Below, in pieces: positions 42,229 through 50,490 of a stretch of DNA of 64,000 bases. The stretch is from the NCBI RefSeq assembly GCF_002904295.1, contig NZ_PPHG01000029.1, forward strand, positions 1 through 64,000. Reading direction: 5' to 3'. Source of the DNA: Amycolatopsis sp. CA-128772. Its GTDB lineage: Bacteria; Actinomycetota; Actinomycetes; Mycobacteriales; Pseudonocardiaceae. Positions within the stretch are counted from its first letter, which is position 1, and each line of letters starts with the position of its first letter. Under the pieces are notes generated by a model. That model did not search any database, had not been told where the DNA came from, and saw nothing but the letters and a program-made list of their open reading frames with translations. The position numbers and the translations under genes are program-made.

Positions 42229-43266
42229 GTGCATTCATGTGCCGATGAACGGGCGCAGTCGCCCGATTCGCAGTCTTCGGAGGGTAGGCCGGAGACTGCG
42301 CAAACCGCTGTTGTCGATGTGAAATCATTGCTTCCGGGTGAATCGCCCCGGCTTTCCGGTGAAGACCTCGGCTACGTCCGAATGCTGGCCGAACTCGATG
42401 CGAAGCTGCCGCCGATCCTGGTCCACCGGCAGACCGGAAGAGTGATCGACGGGATGCACCGCCTCCGCGCGGCCGAGCTGCGCGGCGACGCCACCATCGA
42501 GGTGACGTTCTACGACGGCGGACCCGAATCCGCGTTCGTCCACGCGGTCGAAGCGAACACCAAGCACGGTCTGCCGCTGAACAGGGCCGAACGCGAATCG
42601 GCCGCGGAACGGATCATCCGGTTCTTCCCGCACTGGTCGGACCGCTCGATCTCGAAGATCGCCGGCCTGTCCGCGAAGAAGATCAGCACCATCCGCTGCC
42701 GGGTGTCCCCGGATTCCGGGCGCACCACGGCGGTGCGGATCGGCAAGGACGGCCGCGCGCGGCCGCTCGACCCGTCCGCCGGGCGGCTCCGGGCGGCCGA
42801 GCTGATCTCGGCGCGCCCGGACGCCTCGCTCAGCGAGGTCGCGAGGTCGTCGGGGATCGCCGTCGGCACCGTCCGCGACGTGCGGGACCGGCTCCGGCGC
42901 GGCGAGGACCCGATCCCCAAGGCGTACAGCAAGAACGCACCCGAAGAGGAGAAGCCGGCTGCCTCCGTGGAACGGCGGATCGCCGCCGCGGCGGAGGCGT
43001 TGCAGGCAAAACTGGAGTCCGCCGGCGCGCTGCAGGCCCTGGAGCGCGACCCGTCGCTGCGGCTCAGCGTCACCGGCAGGCGGATTCTCCGCCTGATCGG
43101 CGCGACGCATTCGATGTCGGCGCACCTGAACGGCCTGGTCGACTTCCTGCCGTCACACTGCACGAACGTCGTCGCCGACCTGGCCCGCAATTGCGCCGAA
43201 ACCTGGGAACTGCTCGCCGGTGAGCTGGAAAAGCGCGGCGACGACCAGCTCGAAGCCAACGGATAA
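42229..43266 (+). CDS. StrR/NovG-type ParB-domain pathway activator
   Basis: A 345-residue regulator: ParB-like N-terminal domain (SLLPGESPRLSGEDLGYVRM, LPPILVHRQTGRVIDGMHRL), then a helix-turn-helix (HWSDRSISKIAGLSAKKIST) and a C-terminal helical part. This is the StrR family that switches on streptomycin, novobiocin and glycopeptide clusters. The GTG at 42229 is preferred because GGGGGGAA lies about 10 bases upstream; GTG at 42211 has none. It opens a long plus-strand gene group and is the likely cluster activator. Confidence 0.87.
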   Translation: MHSCADERAQSPDSQSSEGRPETAQTAVVDVKSLLPGESPRLSGEDLGYVRMLAELDAKLPPILVHRQTGRVIDGMHRLRAAELRGDATIEVTFYDGGPESAFVHAVEANTKHGLPLNRAERESAAERIIRFFPHWSDRSISKIAGLSAKKISTIRCRVSPDSGRTTAVRIGKDGRARPLDPSAGRLRAAELISARPDASLSEVARSSGIAVGTVRDVRDRLRRGEDPIPKAYSKNAPEEEKPAASVERRIAAAAEALQAKLESAGALQALERDPSLRLSVTGRRILRLIGATHSMSAHLNGLVDFLPSHCTNVVADLARNCAETWELLAGELEKRGDDQLEANG

Positions 43267-43346
43267 CCGAACCCCGCCGTCCACCTTTCCGGCCGCGGTA
43301 CACCCGTGCCCGCAACCGGCGCTTCGCACGTGAACTGGAGAACGCC

Positions 43347-44978
43347 ATGAAAGAAACCGCCGGCATCGGGCGACGCAGATTCCTGACGGGCACGGTCGCG
43401 GCGAGCACCGCCACCGTACTGGGACCCGCGGCCCTCGTCCCCGCCCAGGCGGCGCCGGTCGCGGGGACGGAGACCACGGCGTTCGGGCCGGTCGCGATCA
43501 CCGCGGCGGACGGCCGGTACCGCGACCTGGTCCGCGGCCTCAACCCGCGGTACGTGGCCGCTCCCGACGCGATCTACGTCGCCGATTCGACGGCCTCGGT
43601 GATCGAGGTCGTGCGCAAGGCGGTCGCCGAGGGCAAGCGGCTCACCGTGCGCAGCGGCGGTCACTGCGTCGAGGACTTCGTGTTCAACCCGGATGTCCAG
43701 GTGGTGCTGGACCTGTCCGAGATGAACCGGGTGTACTTCGACGCCGAGCGCGGCGCGGTCGCCGTGGAACCCGGCGCCATCCTGATGGACGTGTACGACC
43801 GGCTCTACAAGGCCTGGGGTGTCACGATTCCCGCCGGCATCATCTACTCGATCGGCGCGGGCGGCCATTTCGCCGGCGGCGGGCACGGGTTCCTGTCCCG
43901 CCTCCACGGAATGGGGGTCGACCACCTCCACGCGGTCGAGGTGGTCGTGGTCGACGCCCGCGGCGGTGTCCGCAAGGTGGTGGCGACGCGGGAGCCCGGT
44001 GACCCCCACCGCGACCTGTGGTGGGCCCACACCGGCGGGGGCGGCGGCAACTTCGGCGTGGTCACCCGCTACTGGTTCCGCTCGCCGGGGGCGAAGGGGA
44101 ACGACCCGCGCAGGATCCTGCCCCAGCCGCCCGCCGAAGTGCTCTTCGCCGGCCTCGGGCTGCCGTGGGCGGACTTCACGAAGGAGAAGTTCGCCCGGCT
44201 GCTGAAGAACTACAGCGCCTTCCACGAAAAGCACAAGCACCCCGGCTCGCCGTACCTGGCGCTGACCGGGGGACTGGGGCTCCCGCTCCGGTCGGCGGGC
44301 CCGATCGGCCTGGGCACCCAGGTGGCCGCGACCCACCCGGACGCCGAGCGGCTGCTCGAGCGCTACCACGCGGAGATCCTCGACGGCGTCGCGCCGGACG
44401 CGAAGCCCCACGTGACGCGGATGCCGTGGCTGCAGTCGACCCTGCAGCGCGCGACGACGAACAGCCAGGCGAACGACCCGGCCCTGCGCAGCGACTTCAA
44501 GTCGGCCATGATGCGGGGGACCATGCCGGACGCGCAGATCGACGCGCTCTACCGGTACCTCACCCGCACCGACGTCGACAACCCGACGATCGGGGTGTCG
44601 TTCCTGTCCTTCGGCGGCCGGATCAACGCGGTCGGCCGGAACGACACCGCCTTCCCGCACCGCGACTGCTCGCTGAACCTGCTGTGGACGGTGATCTGGA
44701 CCGATCCGGCCGACGACGCCAGGTACGTCGGCTGGAACCGGGACTTCTACCGGGCGGTGTACGCGGAGACCGGTGGCGTCCCGGTGCCCGACGGCGTCAC
44801 AGGCGGGTGCTACGTCAACGACGCCGACACCGACGTCGCCGACCCGCACTTCAACACCTCGGCCGCCGCGTGGCACGACCTGTACTACCGGGACAACTAC
44901 CCGCGCCTGCAGCAGGTCAAGGCGAAGTGGGATCCCCGGGACTTCTTCCGGCACCAGCTGTCCGTCCGGCTTCCCTGA
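43347..44978 (+). CDS. Tat-exported FAD-linked oxidase (berberine-bridge type)
   Basis: A 543-residue PCMH-type flavoprotein. Tat signal RRRFLTGTVAAS; FAD site KRLTVRSGGHCVEDFVFNPD with the His that usually carries covalent FAD; GAGGHFAGGGHGFLSR; and the BBE C-terminal segment YYRDNYPRLQQVKAKWDP. The second covalent Cys of bicovalent members is not seen in its usual place. Such enzymes oxidise sugars or alcohols or close rings. Export suggests a late step outside the membrane. Confidence 0.87.
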   Translation: MKETAGIGRRRFLTGTVAASTATVLGPAALVPAQAAPVAGTETTAFGPVAITAADGRYRDLVRGLNPRYVAAPDAIYVADSTASVIEVVRKAVAEGKRLTVRSGGHCVEDFVFNPDVQVVLDLSEMNRVYFDAERGAVAVEPGAILMDVYDRLYKAWGVTIPAGIIYSIGAGGHFAGGGHGFLSRLHGMGVDHLHAVEVVVVDARGGVRKVVATREPGDPHRDLWWAHTGGGGGNFGVVTRYWFRSPGAKGNDPRRILPQPPAEVLFAGLGLPWADFTKEKFARLLKNYSAFHEKHKHPGSPYLALTGGLGLPLRSAGPIGLGTQVAATHPDAERLLERYHAEILDGVAPDAKPHVTRMPWLQSTLQRATTNSQANDPALRSDFKSAMMRGTMPDAQIDALYRYLTRTDVDNPTIGVSFLSFGGRINAVGRNDTAFPHRDCSLNLLWTVIWTDPADDARYVGWNRDFYRAVYAETGGVPVPDGVTGGCYVNDADTDVADPHFNTSAAAWHDLYYRDNYPRLQQVKAKWDPRDFFRHQLSVRLP

Positions 44979-45001
44979 CCGTGGCGAAAGGTGTGACACC
45001 C

Positions 45002-46573
45002 ATGACCCGCGCCGCGTCCTCCTGGCTGGCCGATTCCGTGCTGTACCACGTCTACCCGCCGTCGTTCGCCGATTCCGACGGCGACGGCATCGGCGACCTG
45101 GCCGGGCTGACCGCACGGCTGGACTACCTGAAGTGGCTGGGCGTCGACGCCGTCTGGCTGAGCCCCTGCTTCGCGTCGGAGTTCGCCGACGGCGGGTACG
45201 ACGTGGTGGACTACCTGACCATCGCGCCGCGGTACGGCACCGGTGAAGACGCCGTGGCGCTGATCGAGGCCGCGCGCGAACGCGGTATCCGCGTGCTCTT
45301 CGACCTCGTGGCCGGGCACACTTCCCACCGGCACCCGTGGTTCCGGGAGTCGGCCGGAACGCCGGGCGACGACCGGTACATCTGGTCCGACCGGATCTCC
45401 TCGCCGGTCCGGGAGTGGGTGCCCAACCTGGGCCGCCGCGGCGGGTTCTACCGCGCCAACTTCTACCCGGCCCAGCCGGCGCTGAACTTCGGGTACGCCC
45501 GGCCCGACCCGGCCGAGCCCTGGCGGCAACCCGTGGACGCCCCCGGCCCGCGTGCCAACCGGGCGGCGCTGCGGGAGATCATGGGCCACTGGTTCGACCG
45601 CGGAATTTCGGGGTTCCGCATCGACATGGCCTACTCGCTGGTCAAGGACGACCCCGGCTGGGTGGAGACGGCCAAGCTGTGGGGCGAGCTGCGCGAGTGG
45701 GCCGACCGCGAGTACCCGCACTGTGCGTTGCTGTCGGAATGGGGAGTGCCGCAGACGGCCGTCCCCGCCGGGTTCCACGCCGACTTCTTCCTGCACTTCG
45801 TCGGTCCGGCGGTGCATTCGCTGTGGGACAACGACTCCGGCACCCAGGGGCCGTGGACCGACGGGAGGCCCTGCTACTTCGACGAGGCCGGCCGGGGCTC
45901 GATGAAGCCGTTCCTGACCGAATGGCAGGGGTTCGAAGCCGCGACGGCCGGGCGCGGGCTGGCGGCGCTGCCGACGTCCAACCACGACTTCTCCCGGCTC
46001 GTCTGCGGGCCTCGCACCCGGGACATGGTCCCGCCGGCATTCGCCTTCCAGCTCACCTGGCCGACGTTGCCGGTCGTCTACTACGGCGACGAGATCGGGA
46101 TGCGGTACGTCCCGGGCCTGCCGGACAAGGAGGGCAGCCAGGCCGACATCACCGCGCGCCAGGGTTCGCGCACCCCGATGCAGTGGGACGACGGCCCGAA
46201 CGCCGGCTTCTCCACCGCCCCCGCGGCGGACCTGTACCTCCCGGTCGACCCCGATCCGGGCCGCCCCACCGCCGCGGCCGCCCGTGCGGACGACGCCTCC
46301 CTGCTCCACCACGTCCGGCGGCTGATCGAACTGCGCAGGCGGATCCCCGAGCTCGGCACCGCGGCGCCGGTGCGGGTGCTCTTCCAGGACTACCCCTTCG
46401 GCTACCTCCGGGGCGAGCGGTACCTGGTGGTCGTCAACGGACGGCGGGAGCCGGCGACCGCCCCGCTGGAGCTCGAGGTCGTCGGCCCGCTCGCCGTCCA
46501 CGGGGTGGCGTGCGGCGACGGGGAGGTCCGGGCGGACGGCTTCTCCTACGGCGTCTTCGAAGTACGCGGATGA
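45002..46573 (+). CDS. GH13 alpha-glucosidase-like enzyme, cytoplasmic
   Basis: A 523-residue alpha-amylase-family protein without a signal peptide. Start VLYHVYPPSFADSDGDGIGD; region II nucleophile Asp in GFRIDMAYSL; acid/base Glu in ALLSEWG; transition-state Asp in TSNHDFSRL; RQGSRTPMQWDDGPNAGFS resembles oligo-1,6-glucosidase/trehalose synthase types. ATG at 45002 has GAAAGG 10 bases upstream. In a cluster with a C7-cyclitol module it may trim or transfer glucose on the product, or be an inhibitor-tolerant glucosidase for self-protection. Confidence 0.85.
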   Translation: MTRAASSWLADSVLYHVYPPSFADSDGDGIGDLAGLTARLDYLKWLGVDAVWLSPCFASEFADGGYDVVDYLTIAPRYGTGEDAVALIEAARERGIRVLFDLVAGHTSHRHPWFRESAGTPGDDRYIWSDRISSPVREWVPNLGRRGGFYRANFYPAQPALNFGYARPDPAEPWRQPVDAPGPRANRAALREIMGHWFDRGISGFRIDMAYSLVKDDPGWVETAKLWGELREWADREYPHCALLSEWGVPQTAVPAGFHADFFLHFVGPAVHSLWDNDSGTQGPWTDGRPCYFDEAGRGSMKPFLTEWQGFEAATAGRGLAALPTSNHDFSRLVCGPRTRDMVPPAFAFQLTWPTLPVVYYGDEIGMRYVPGLPDKEGSQADITARQGSRTPMQWDDGPNAGFSTAPAADLYLPVDPDPGRPTAAAARADDASLLHHVRRLIELRRRIPELGTAAPVRVLFQDYPFGYLRGERYLVVVNGRREPATAPLELEVVGPLAVHGVACGDGEVRADGFSYGVFEVRG

Positions 46574-47265
46574 GCGACACGGAAGCCGCCGCGGTGGGTT
46601 CGTCGGTCCGTGCCGTCCGCACCGAGACGAAGAACGTCGTCCTCACCTACGACGACGGGCCCGAGCCGGGCGGCACCGAACGGGTGCTCGAAGCCTTGCG
46701 TGAACACGGTGTGACCGCCACGTTCTTCGTCCTCATGGGCCGGGTCCGCCGGTTCCCGCGGCTGTTCGCCGAGATGGCGGACGAGGGCCACGAAGTCGGG
46801 CTGCACGGCGTCGACCACCGGAGGCTGACGTCGATCGATCCGCGCGAGGTCCGCCGGCGCACCGGGGACGCGCGCCGCGAGCTGGAGGACCGGCTCGGGA
46901 GCGAGGTGCGGTGGTTCCGGCCGCCGTACGGCCTGCACTCCCGGGACAGCTGGACCGCGGTGGCCGCCACCGGCCTGACCACGGTGCTCTGGACGGACGC
47001 CCTGCGCGACTGGTGGGACCGGCCGACGGACACGCACCTCGAACCGGTGCTCACCGCGGCCCGGCCGGGCACGATCATGCTCGCGCACGACGGGTTCGCG
47101 TCCTGGGTGGACGGTGTCGACGACGGGCGCCCGCCGACGCTCGACCGCGGCCGCCTGACGGACCTGGTGATCGGCGCCTACCGGGACCAGGGCCTCGCCT
47201 GCTGTTCCCTCACCGAAGCTCTCGACGCCGGCGAACCCGTCATCGACGTGCGGCTGGCCCCGTGA
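46570..47265 (+). CDS. NodB-type polysaccharide (sugar amide) deacetylase
   Basis: A 231-residue CE4-family protein: TYDDGPEPGGTE (motif 1), HGVDHRR (metal His pair, motif 2), RPPYGLHS (motif 3), and LAHDGF (motif 5). No signal peptide, so it acts inside the cell, probably removing an N-acetyl group from a sugar or cyclitol intermediate. ATGA overlap with GH13 gene. Confidence 0.88.
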   Translation: MSDTEAAAVGSSVRAVRTETKNVVLTYDDGPEPGGTERVLEALREHGVTATFFVLMGRVRRFPRLFAEMADEGHEVGLHGVDHRRLTSIDPREVRRRTGDARRELEDRLGSEVRWFRPPYGLHSRDSWTAVAATGLTTVLWTDALRDWWDRPTDTHLEPVLTAARPGTIMLAHDGFASWVDGVDDGRPPTLDRGRLTDLVIGAYRDQGLACCSLTEALDAGEPVIDVRLAP

Positions 47266-47281
47266 CAACCGGAGGAAGATG

Positions 47282-48202
47282 ATGGACATCCGTTTCTTGG
47301 CGGCCGAGGATCATGCGGAGCTCGCCGCGCTGTGCGCGGCCGGGCTCCCGCTGGACCCGTACGCCGCGGACTACCCGGAGATGCTGCTGCGCCGCGAAGC
47401 CATCGGCCTCGTCGCCACCGAGGAGGGCCGGCTCGTGGGTGCCGCGCTGGGTTCGGCCCGGGGCACGGACGAGGGTTCGCTCGACCTCCTGGTCGTCGCC
47501 GACGACTTCCGGCGCCGGGGTACCGCCCGGCAGCTGGTGACGACCATGGAGAGCCGGCTGGCCGAGCGGGGCGCCACCGCCATCGTGGTCGAGGGCAACG
47601 CGCCCTACTACGTGTGGCCCGGCGTCGACCTGCACTACACCCCGGCCATCTGCTTCTTCGAGGACAGCGGGTACGAACGCGGGCGGTCCGTGGTCAACAT
47701 GGACGTCGACCTGCGGGCGATTCCCCTGGACACGGCGGACGACGAGAAGCGCCTGCTGGGCGAGGGGATCGAGCTGCGCGAGGCGACCACGGCCGACCGG
47801 GACGAGCTGCACGCCTGGCTGTCCGCCGGATCCGGGTGGCCGCCCGACGGCTGGCCGCCCGGCTGGGCGGACGAGGCCGTGGCCGCCCTCGGCCGGGAGA
47901 ACGCGGGGTGCCACCTCGCGGTGTCGGCGGGGAAACCGGTCGCGTTCTGCGCGTACGGAGTGAACCAGCCGCACATCATCGGCCCGATGGCCACCGGCCA
48001 CGCGGTGCGCAGCCGGGGCATCGGCATGACCCTGATGAAGCGGTGTTACGCCGATCAACGCGACCGGGGCATCACCGTCGCCGAGATCTCGTGGGTGGGA
48101 CCGCTGTCCCTGTTCTCCGACCGGCTGCGGGCCCGCATCCGCCGGTGCTTCTGGCAGTACCGCAAGCCGCTGAAAGCCGAGGTCTCCGATGGCGGGGCGT
48201 GA
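47282..48202 (+). CDS. Tandem GNAT acetyltransferase
   Basis: A 306-residue protein with two GNAT folds: the first (about 1-140) with LVVADDFRRRGTARQLV and the second (about 160-290) with GPMATGHAVRSRGIGMTLMK, both showing acetyl-CoA loop patterns (R/Q-x-x-G-x-G/A). The second ATG of an ATG-ATG pair was chosen because GGAGG is 6 bases before it. It may acylate an amino sugar or aminocyclitol, or protect the host. Confidence 0.82.
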   Translation: MDIRFLAAEDHAELAALCAAGLPLDPYAADYPEMLLRREAIGLVATEEGRLVGAALGSARGTDEGSLDLLVVADDFRRRGTARQLVTTMESRLAERGATAIVVEGNAPYYVWPGVDLHYTPAICFFEDSGYERGRSVVNMDVDLRAIPLDTADDEKRLLGEGIELREATTADRDELHAWLSAGSGWPPDGWPPGWADEAVAALGRENAGCHLAVSAGKPVAFCAYGVNQPHIIGPMATGHAVRSRGIGMTLMKRCYADQRDRGITVAEISWVGPLSLFSDRLRARIRRCFWQYRKPLKAEVSDGGA

Positions 48203-49070
48203 ACCGCAGGTCCCCTTGCCGACGATCGTCTGCGCGGTGGACGACAACTTCGAGCTCCCGGCGAGGGTCGCGCTGCACTCGCTGGCCGCCGCGCACGAAG
48301 ACTGCCTCGGCGACCTCAGGGTCGTGCTCCTCTACGACACCTTGAGCGCCGACGCGCGGACCCGCATCCGGACGCACGGCGATCGGCTCGGCCTGAAGCT
48401 GGAGCTGGTGGAGAGCCCGCCGGTCGATCCCCGCCTGCCCGTGCTGCGGCGCTACACCGCGGCCATCTACCTGCGGCTCAACGTGCACCACGTGCTGGCC
48501 GACGAGTCGCGGGTCCTGTACCTGGACTCGGATCTGGTCGTCCTGCAGGACCTGCGCGAGCTGCTGACGCTGCCCATGGACGGCCACGCCATCGGCGCCG
48601 TCCGCGACTCGGCGCGGCCGACGATGAGCCGCGGCGGCGCGCTGCCCTCGTGGGGAGAGCGCGAGTTCCCGGCGGACCGCGAGTACTTCAACTCGGGCGT
48701 GCTCCTGCTCGACCTCGACGCATGCCGGTCGACCGGGGTGCTCGACCGGGCGAGCGACATCCTCCTGCGGCAACCCGACATGGCGCGCTTCCCCGATCAG
48801 GACGCGCTGAACTGGGCCGCCGCGGACCACTGGCTCCGCCTGGACCGCAAGTGGAACACCTTCGCCATGTCGATCATGGCCGCCCGCAGCGACTACGTCC
48901 ACGTGGCCGAGGACCTCGCCGGTCTGGACTCGCTCGTGCGCGCCGAGCGGACCGCGTCGATCCTGCACTTCAGCGGCCGCGACAAACCGTGGCAGGACAC
49001 CTGCCCGCCGAGCTGGTCCCGCGACCGGTACCGGGAGTTCCTGCGCGCGGTGGAGGGCCCGCTCCGGTGA
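48189..49070 (+). CDS. GT8-family glycosyltransferase
   Basis: A 293-residue retaining GT-A enzyme: TIVCAVDDNFELPARVALHS, DxD in VLYLDSDLVVLQDL, FNSGVLLLDLDA, FPDQDALNWA and ILHFSGRDKPW. These are LgtC/GT8 motifs for UDP-Gal or UDP-Glc donors giving alpha linkages. Overlaps the preceding and following genes, so tightly coupled. Confidence 0.9.
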   Translation: MAGREPQVPLPTIVCAVDDNFELPARVALHSLAAAHEDCLGDLRVVLLYDTLSADARTRIRTHGDRLGLKLELVESPPVDPRLPVLRRYTAAIYLRLNVHHVLADESRVLYLDSDLVVLQDLRELLTLPMDGHAIGAVRDSARPTMSRGGALPSWGEREFPADREYFNSGVLLLDLDACRSTGVLDRASDILLRQPDMARFPDQDALNWAAADHWLRLDRKWNTFAMSIMAARSDYVHVAEDLAGLDSLVRAERTASILHFSGRDKPWQDTCPPSWSRDRYREFLRAVEGPLR

Positions 49071-50020
49071 CGGAGGCCTGCTACCTCGGCGTGGACATCG
49101 GCGGCACCAAGGTGTCGTTCCGGCTGGTGCGCGGTGCGGACGGCGAGGTGCTGTGGAGTTCGTTCGCCCGCTGGCCGGAGGTGCCGTCGGACGTCGGGGA
49201 CGACCTGGCCGTCTTGCGGACGCGGGTGCGGGACCTGCGGGAGGCCACCCGGGTGTGGCCGGCCGGGGTGGGCGTCGCCGTCGCGGCCACCGTGGACGCC
49301 GCGGGCCGGGTGGTGTCGTGGCCGAACCGGGGCACGTGGCGCGGACTCGACCTGCTGGGTGAGCTGCGCTCGCTGTTCCCGGGGTCGGAGGTCGCCTGGG
49401 CCGACGACGGCGCGCTCGCCACCGTCGCGGAAGCCGCGGCGGCGGAGGTTCCGAACCTGGTCTACGCGGGCGTCGGCACGGGCATCGGGGGAGGGGTGGT
49501 CGTCGGCGGCCGCCTGCTGTCCGCGATGTCCGGCGGCGCATGCGAGCTCGGCCACGTGGTGGTGAACCACGACGGCCCGCCGTGCACCTGCGGCCGGCGG
49601 GGCTGCGTGCAGGCGGAGGCGTCGGGCCCGGCCACCCTGCGGCGGGCGTCCGCGGAGTGCCGGCAGACCGTGGCCTTCGATCGGCTCCGCGTCGGCTACC
49701 GAGACCGCGAGCCGTGGGCGGCGGCCGCGATCGAGCACAGCTGTGCGGCCCTGGCGGCCGCGCTGGCCGGCGTCGGCGAGCTGGTGGCCCCGGCGGTCCA
49801 CGTGGTGGGCGGCGGGTTCGCGGCGGGCATCCCCGGCTACGTGGCGGAGGTCGGCCGGCACCTGGCTGCCTTGTCACGCCCGGGCCACCCGGCGGCCCCG
49901 GTGGTGCCGGCCCGGTTCGGCGGCGAATCGTCGTTGCGCGGCGCTGTCCTGGCCGCGATGGGCGCGTTGTCCGGTCCGGACGTGCCACGCCGCCCGGATC
50001 AAAGGGCGCGCGAGAGGTAG
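49067..50020 (+). CDS. ROK-family sugar kinase (possible RifN-like kanosamine kinase)
   Basis: A 317-residue ROK kinase: phosphate loop YLGVDIGGTKVSF, GVGTGIGGGVV, and the zinc site PPCTCGRRGCVQAE. RifN, which phosphorylates kanosamine on the AHBA route, belongs to this family, so this gene could complete that part of the pathway. A glucokinase or cyclitol kinase is equally possible from sequence alone. GTG start in a GTGA overlap; its 3' end overlaps the convergent GNAT gene by 22 bases. Confidence 0.85.
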   Translation: MTEACYLGVDIGGTKVSFRLVRGADGEVLWSSFARWPEVPSDVGDDLAVLRTRVRDLREATRVWPAGVGVAVAATVDAAGRVVSWPNRGTWRGLDLLGELRSLFPGSEVAWADDGALATVAEAAAAEVPNLVYAGVGTGIGGGVVVGGRLLSAMSGGACELGHVVVNHDGPPCTCGRRGCVQAEASGPATLRRASAECRQTVAFDRLRVGYRDREPWAAAAIEHSCAALAAALAGVGELVAPAVHVVGGGFAAGIPGYVAEVGRHLAALSRPGHPAAPVVPARFGGESSLRGAVLAAMGALSGPDVPRRPDQRARER

Positions 50021-50490
50021 CCGGCGTCCGCGCCGTAACCGGGTACCGGTACCTCGGGATGCGGCCGGAAGCCGTTGGCGGACCAGAAGGCCGTGCTGCC
50101 CGCGACGGCGATCAGCGACATCCGGTCGTACCGCCTCGACCGGGCGGTCACGATGAGCCGGTCCAGCAGGACCTTCGCCAGCCCCCGGCCGCGCCGGTCG
50201 CGGGCGATGACGAGATCGTGCAGGTGCAGGTTGCCCGACGTGTATGCGGGACCTTCCGGCCGGTCGAAGGCGGGGAACCGGAACAGCGGATAGGGCAACG
50301 CCAGCACGTATCCCGCGAGGTGCCGGCCGGTCCGCAGGACGAAGCACGTCTCCGGGGAGGCTCGCACCCGTGACTCGAGTACGCTTCGCCGCTCGGACAA
50401 CCCCTTCGCCGCGTACGACTCGGTTTCCAGCCGGACGATGCCGGGCCAGTCGCCGGACGACACGGCCTCGATCCGCACCCCGCCGGTCAC
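49999..50490 (-). CDS. GNAT acetyltransferase
   Basis: A 163-residue single GNAT domain with HLHDLVIARDRRGRGLAKVL (acetyl-CoA loop RRGRG) and SLIAVAGSTAFWSANGF. GTG start overlaps the stop of the PLP decarboxylase, making a two-gene coupling: the acetyltransferase may act on the amine made by that decarboxylase. Confidence 0.88.
   Translation of the reverse strand: MTGGVRIEAVSSGDWPGIVRLETESYAAKGLSERRSVLESRVRASPETCFVLRTGRHLAGYVLALPYPLFRFPAFDRPEGPAYTSGNLHLHDLVIARDRRGRGLAKVLLDRLIVTARSRRYDRMSLIAVAGSTAFWSANGFRPHPEVPVPGYGADAGYLSRAL

Noticed and set aside
28326..43266. Mitomycin or ansamycin cluster
   Set aside because: Ligase plus ACP plus AHBA genes recall mitomycin, but the chorismatase, condensation protein and C7-cyclitol module do not fit, and no PKS is present for an ansamycin.
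43070..45116. Long minus-strand frames over the FAD oxidase and GH13 genes
   Set aside because: Shadows of well-matched plus-strand genes; no recognisable motifs.
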